From NCBI GenBank assembly GCA_036785705.1, contig JAWUZG010000056.1:13400001-13464000 (forward strand): a stretch of DNA of 64,000 nt, given 5' to 3'. Made by a program: the position numbers and the translations under genes. Below, piece after piece: positions 59,401 through 64,000 of this stretch. Below the pieces are notes generated by a model, which saw only the letters and a program-made list of their open reading frames with translations, was not told where the DNA came from and made no database searches. The stretch's first letter is position 1, and every line of letters begins with the position of its first letter. Source of the stretch: Acanthornis magna. Taxonomy: Eukaryota; Chordata; Aves; Passeriformes; Acanthizidae.

Positions 59401-62400
59401 ATTAGTAGGACTGACAATGGAAACTTTTAATCAAGTGTTTGGCTTGCGGAAGAGGCGGAGGAGGGAAAGGATCACTTCTCCATTTACCACGGATAAGTTA
59501 CGATAAAAAAAGCCAACCTAAAAAAAAATCCCCATGAGTAATTTGAGTGCAATACAGCTGGATTTTAAAATTCATGATTTAGGCGTGGGAGGGAGAAAAT
59601 GTATTTTAAATCCTTGCTTTCTCCGCCCAGCTAGATAACTTTAGCAAGGATCAGGTTAAAGTGGTGGCTGTTTTCCTTGTTAGCTCGAGTGTTTCTGCCA
59701 GAACTGGATTTTTATGTCCCACTTATAAGGGGGCTGGAGCAGGGGAAGGGTGCTGTAATGGAAGTGCTGACACCACTGCAGTGCAGGGCAGCCCTGCTAA
59801 TGGTGCCCACAGAGCTGGAGGAGCTCACTTGGCAGCTCATATGGGGCTAAGCCTGACAGAAAGAGTCTTTGGAAATAACTTACTGTTCCAAAAATAAACG
59901 CAAAAAGCCCAACCTTCTTCACACTGAATGGGTGGCAAAATTGCTCTCAGCTTTATGGGAGTTCCAGGACATTGTCCAGGGCTTCCCCAGCCAGCATGGG
60001 ATGGGGTTAATTGCTTGAGGTGTGGTAGGAATTGTTGGGTGTGATTTAATAACACTACATCTAGAAAAGGAGCGAGGAAAAACCAGCTAAGCCAGAACAG
60101 CTCTGGCCTTGCTGAGGGTGGAGGCCGAGTAGGGTGCAAGGGTAAAGGTGTCTTATCCTTGCTGTGTTCTTCTGTCCCCAAGGAGAAGCCACTGGCCACC
60201 AAATGTCCTCCCACAGCCCAGCCATCCAGGACTGTCCCAAGCTGCTGAGGTCCCACTCTTGGCTTCCTCACACATTTTTCATGACTGTGATCCCTTTTGC
60301 TTGTGTGGAGTAGAAATCTGTCCCCAGAGAGGAGGAACAAAGGCTGGGTGCTTTAAGCTGTGGGCTTCAGGGAGGTTCTGGTGATGTTCTTGGAGGAGCT
60401 GCCTTTCTCTTTTCTCCCACTGAACTGCCTTTTTCTTTTTTCCTGTTGGAATGCACACTGTGCCACAAACCACAGTGCAGAGTAAATCCACTGCAGGTGT
60501 GGGCAGCAACCGCCCTGTTCCACACAGCACAGACCCAGGAGAGCTGGTGCCACAGAAAAGAAGTTGCTGTTTAACACCATGTTGAAAGTGCTTCAGCTGG
60601 GGACACCACCATTTATCTGATTTTTCAAGAAACCAATTCCAAAACTGAGTTTAAAGCAGTCAGCTGTTTGTAGAGGGAACTACTGTGCAAAAATCAGGAA
60701 GTTCTCAGGGCTGCTAAAGCAGAAATGCTCATTCAAACCACAAAATTTAAGGGAAATAAAGGGAAATTTAAGGGAGCCTGGGCCTTTCAAAAAGAAATTG
60801 TTCTTTTTACATAATGAGTGTTTCAGCAGGGAGGTAACACTTTGCCAGCAGGACTCTGAGCACTGGGATGCTCAGGAGGTGGGAGAGCAGTGGGGCTATC
60901 ACAAGAGCTGGAAAAATGAATTCAAAATGCGTATTTCAAGTGAACTTCCATAGTTTGGAAAAGCATAGTGGTTACTTGCAAAGCAGCCTGTGAAGAGATG
61001 TTTTAAACCCAAAGCATGTTAGGGTTAAAAGCCCCAGCACAGCGTTGTGCTCAGCAAGGCCCCTGGCACGACGCAGCACATCCCTCACTGCCTTGCCCTC
61101 CCTTTCTGTGGAAAACGTGTTTATTTAGTGGTGGCCAGTGCTGTGTTTACCCATTCCCCTGTGACAACAGTGTCCACTGTGTGGAAACCCAGGTTGCATT
61201 AGCAAAGCTAACAAAGCCGGGTCATCTTTGCATTCCCTCCCTTTCTATGTTGACTGAGATGAAACCCTTTTGCTTTCTTTGTCTCGGAGCACAGCCTTGG
61301 AAATGCAGTAGAGAATTCCCTCGACTCCCTGCAGCCAAGCAGAGGCTGCCACATGGGCAGGTCCATGCCTGACCACCATCCTCTGTGCCACCAGATGTCT
61401 TCATGTAACCCCAGCCTCGGACCAAGATTAGCTTTCACCGGAATGCAGGTTTGCAGCTATTCCAGGGAGGCTCTGCAGGAAGCCTTGTGTGCTGCTAGAG
61501 GGTTGCATTTCATTTCTCTGTACAGCTTGTAAAAGACTTCTTGGAAACCAGATCTTTGCATTTTACTTGAGTTCACTTATCTGCCAAAAGCTGTTTCAAG
61601 TTACTCTTTCCGAGCCATATTAAATGAATCCGTAGGTAAGAAAGAAACAGCAACAAGTACTGTGTACCTTTGTCATGAACTCACTGCTTCTAATTACGTT
61701 TTCCCCTTATAAGGTTTAATATCGAGGACTACAAAATGAGGTCAACCTCCATTAAGCATAATGTCTTTCCCTGTGCAGCTTGCAATGAAAACAGCTTCAC
61801 AACAAAGGTTTCTATTTAAGGGAGAGGAAGTTTCTATTACAAAGTAGTCCCCTAACTTGGGTGCAGGGGCTTTGTTTTCATTTGCTGGCTACAACAAAGT
61901 GAAAAGATTTGGGCTGAGGCTTTAACCAGTGCTTATCTGAGAAAAAACAGGCAAGTTAATACATGAAGATAGGGAAGAACAAAAGCACTGTTGCTGCAGG
62001 AGCTGACTAGAACAAGTATGGCATGCAACATCTGTGATCCCTGAGCCACACCAGGGCCACCAGGAGCTGCACACAGTGAGCTGAAAGGTAAAAACAAGAG
62101 GGGCAGGTCTGCCTTGCTCTTTTGCTGCAGGCTGGACACAGTTCCCCATAGGTGCCCCAAAGAACAGGCAGTGTGGTCTGCTCCTGCAGGAGATGAACTG
62201 AAAATTGTACGGGATAGAGGAGCTACTTTTGAAGACTGGGAAGCGCCGTTTGGTGCTGTGCCCTCTTGCTGGGCAGCTCCTGTGCCCCGGAGGCAGATCC
62301 TGCCCTGCCCAACCAGTAAGTCTGCATATCTCTGATTTTCAGAGGTGCAGTGGCTTGAACAGGCTGTTTGGTGCTCCTGTAGCTATTTGTGAGGCTTTTT

Positions 62401-62649
62401 GGCTTGGTATTAAAAGCTAAGTAAGCACAATGCTGTCTAAATAACTAAATTCTCTTTTACACACCAGAAACTGGAGGAAAACACGGCCATGATTTTTTTA
62501 AATTGCTGTTGCCCTGGTAGCAGTTTAACCACTGGCAAAGTTTGCTCTTTCTTTAAAGGTATTTTTTTTAACTCCTGCAGCCTTGCAGGCAGGAATGTGC
62601 CAGGCAGTTGTTAAAACACTGCGCCTGCCAAGCGCAGGAGGGTTATTTT
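56411..62649. other. Intergenic sequence, no gene recognised
   Basis: Only a short GGGCT repeat (58454-58487) and an A17 run near 58162-58179 were noted. Confidence 0.55.
58454..58487 (+). repeat. (GGGCT)n pentanucleotide repeat
   Basis: About six GGGCT units, ending in GGGCTGAGCTGGCTG. Confidence 0.9.
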
Positions 62650-63112
62650 GGCATCAGCTCGCAGCCCGCACGAACTGCGCCGCGCTAAGGTTGCCATGTT
62701 AGAGCCGCGTCGAGAGCAGCTCGAGAAGGGCACCCTCGCTGCTTTCCGCTCCTGAAGCCCGCAGCCGGCTGGAATAGCATGCAAATTTTAGTTCATTGTA
62801 TTAATGCCCCGGCGCACGGTGACGCACTGCAGCCTCCTGGCAGGAGCCACAGCCTGACCCTGGGGCGCGCTGCGAAGTGGGATGCGGATCAACCTTCTCC
62901 GCCAGCGGAGGTTCTCGCCCTTTAAGAAAAAGCCTGCAGTAATTTTCCATTACCCTGCGCGGTCCTGTCTACGTGGCAAGAATTGTTTGTGGAGGCTGGA
63001 GCATCACGGGTGAGGCGCAAGCTCCAATCCGGCTGCGGTTGCTTGGCTACGCGCTCGGCATGCCGGCGGCACGCCAGGCTCCTGGGAAGCACCTTTGTTC
63101 CCGAGAAGGGAT
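62650..63112. promoter_or_regulatory. Orphan CpG-rich islet with octamer and SOX-like motifs
   Basis: I count roughly 39 CpG in about 450 bp at about 60% GC, near the expected frequency and far above the surrounding DNA. It contains ATGCAAAT (octamer, 62779-62786), CATTGTA (SOX-like, 62794-62800), TTAATG just after, and GGTTGCCATGTT (62689-62700, RFX half-site-like). No recognisable exon is attached. It may be a promoter of an unrecognised non-coding transcript or a distal element. Confidence 0.5.
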
Positions 63113-64000
63113 TGGAGTTGTGTTTCCATGCCGAAAGCTGGGGACAAATGTTGCTTTTCTCAAGCAGCCTGGCAGAACTGGGCTTTCCAAACAGCACGAG
63201 CCAGCCAAAATGCTCAGGAGTAATGATAATAATAATAATAATAATAATAATATGCGTGGAGTCCATCTCTTGTGACGGTTTCTCTTCCTTTGCACAAGGA
63301 AATATCTTGTAATGAGCTCGTGATGTTTGTTTGCTGTTGCACTGATCATAACAGTCACTTAATCGAGACTCAAATACTGTCAGCAAAATCCTCCCCCGCT
63401 CTTGTTCTTTCCATCTAATAAACCAGATGGATCGCTGTTGTTCTGCAACTTGATAAGCAGATTATTTTTTTTAATGTAAGCTCGGAGTCCTGACAGGAGA
63501 GTTGTCTGAAATGCTTAAAATATTTCAAATGCCACCAGCAGAATCTGCAGCAGCAGGAGGAGCAGGTCTGCGTGCTGTCCCTGCTTGCTGGGGCTTAGCT
63601 TCAAGTGTGGCAGCAGCGTTAGTGCAACAGGCATTTCCATGATGTCTGGAGTATGGCTTCAGCTCCAGGATAGCTTATTTTATCTGTGTGAGGCTTGATA
63701 CTGTCATCAACAAGAGTTCTGTGTTCCTGCTAGCAGCCCATGGTGCCAAGGTCTCTCCCAACATCAGCAGCCAAGCCTACAGTGGTAATTGTCACACAAA
63801 CAAGTGTCCCACCCTCCATGTCCCCCGTCCCCCCCCTCATTTACGTAATGCTGCCACTTCCCTTCTGCAGCAGCTCCAGGGACCCTCAGGAGTTGCTCCC
63901 CATGAGAAATGAATGAACATGTCATTTTGGCATGTCTGCCTACCACTGGAAACCTGAGAATTGAAAATTTTGGTATGAAGTGGAACACGCTGAGCATCAG
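63113..64000. other. Intergenic sequence to the window end
   Basis: Holds the AAT microsatellite and otherwise unique sequence. No exon was recognised. Confidence 0.5.
63222..63252. repeat. (AAT)n trinucleotide microsatellite
   Basis: About nine to ten AAT units, starting TAATGATAATAATAAT. Confidence 0.95.

Noticed and set aside
1..64000. ST8SIA2 or CHD2 exons expected from mammalian gene order
   Set aside because: No translated segment resembling a sialyltransferase or a chromodomain helicase was recognised in any frame; the neighbours probably lie outside the window.
1..64000. tRNA, rRNA, CRISPR or bacterial-type operon features
   Set aside because: None seen. The direct repeats present are microsatellites or minisatellites without unique spacers of constant size.

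Overview
The window looks like avian nuclear DNA, most likely from a songbird. It carries several 3'-truncated CR1 LINE fragments on both strands, a GC-rich CpG-island promoter with minisatellites, short introns, and no mammalian-type SINE load. One CR1 is interrupted by a ~193 bp LTR-like insertion that resembles passerine ERV LTRs as I remember them. No bacterial-style operon, rRNA, tRNA or CRISPR array is visible.

One protein-coding gene is firmly supported: FAM174B on the minus strand. It has three exons: 34681-34955 (signal peptide, lumenal part, transmembrane helix), 27608-27739 (cytoplasmic tail) and an exon from 22439 downward that supplies one coding base and the stop. All four splice sites fit the GT-AG rule, the phases agree, and the joined product is 136 residues. 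The 5' end lies in a CpG island (about 34600-35640) that contains a CGG repeat and a ~500 bp GC-rich minisatellite directly upstream of the start codon. In mammals FAM174B sits between ST8SIA2 and CHD2. No exon of either neighbour was recognised here.

Layout: 1 to ~18600, intergenic DNA downstream of FAM174B, with two CR1 fragments and one possible MIR-like relic. About 18600-22435, probable 3' UTR. 22436-34955, FAM174B with a CR1 in intron 1. 34956-36800, CpG island, minisatellite and two CR1 copies in opposite orientation. 36800-64000, a long stretch upstream of the gene without recognisable exons. That stretch holds a 367 bp TTCC tract (45.9 kb), possible ancient MIR/L3-like relics (47.7-48.6 kb), a dense simple-repeat cluster (54.57-55.59 kb) followed by a CR1 with a nested LTR-like insertion, a short TTAGGG-rich 31-bp tandem repeat (56.3 kb), and an orphan CpG-rich islet with octamer and SOX-like motifs (62.65-63.11 kb).

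No new multi-gene system was found. The most interesting items are the promoter minisatellite of FAM174B, the orphan CpG islet about 28 kb upstream, the repeat cluster at 54.6-56.4 kb and the TTAGGG-rich repeat. The many open frames of 60-265 codons elsewhere show no recognisable family and are best read as chance.
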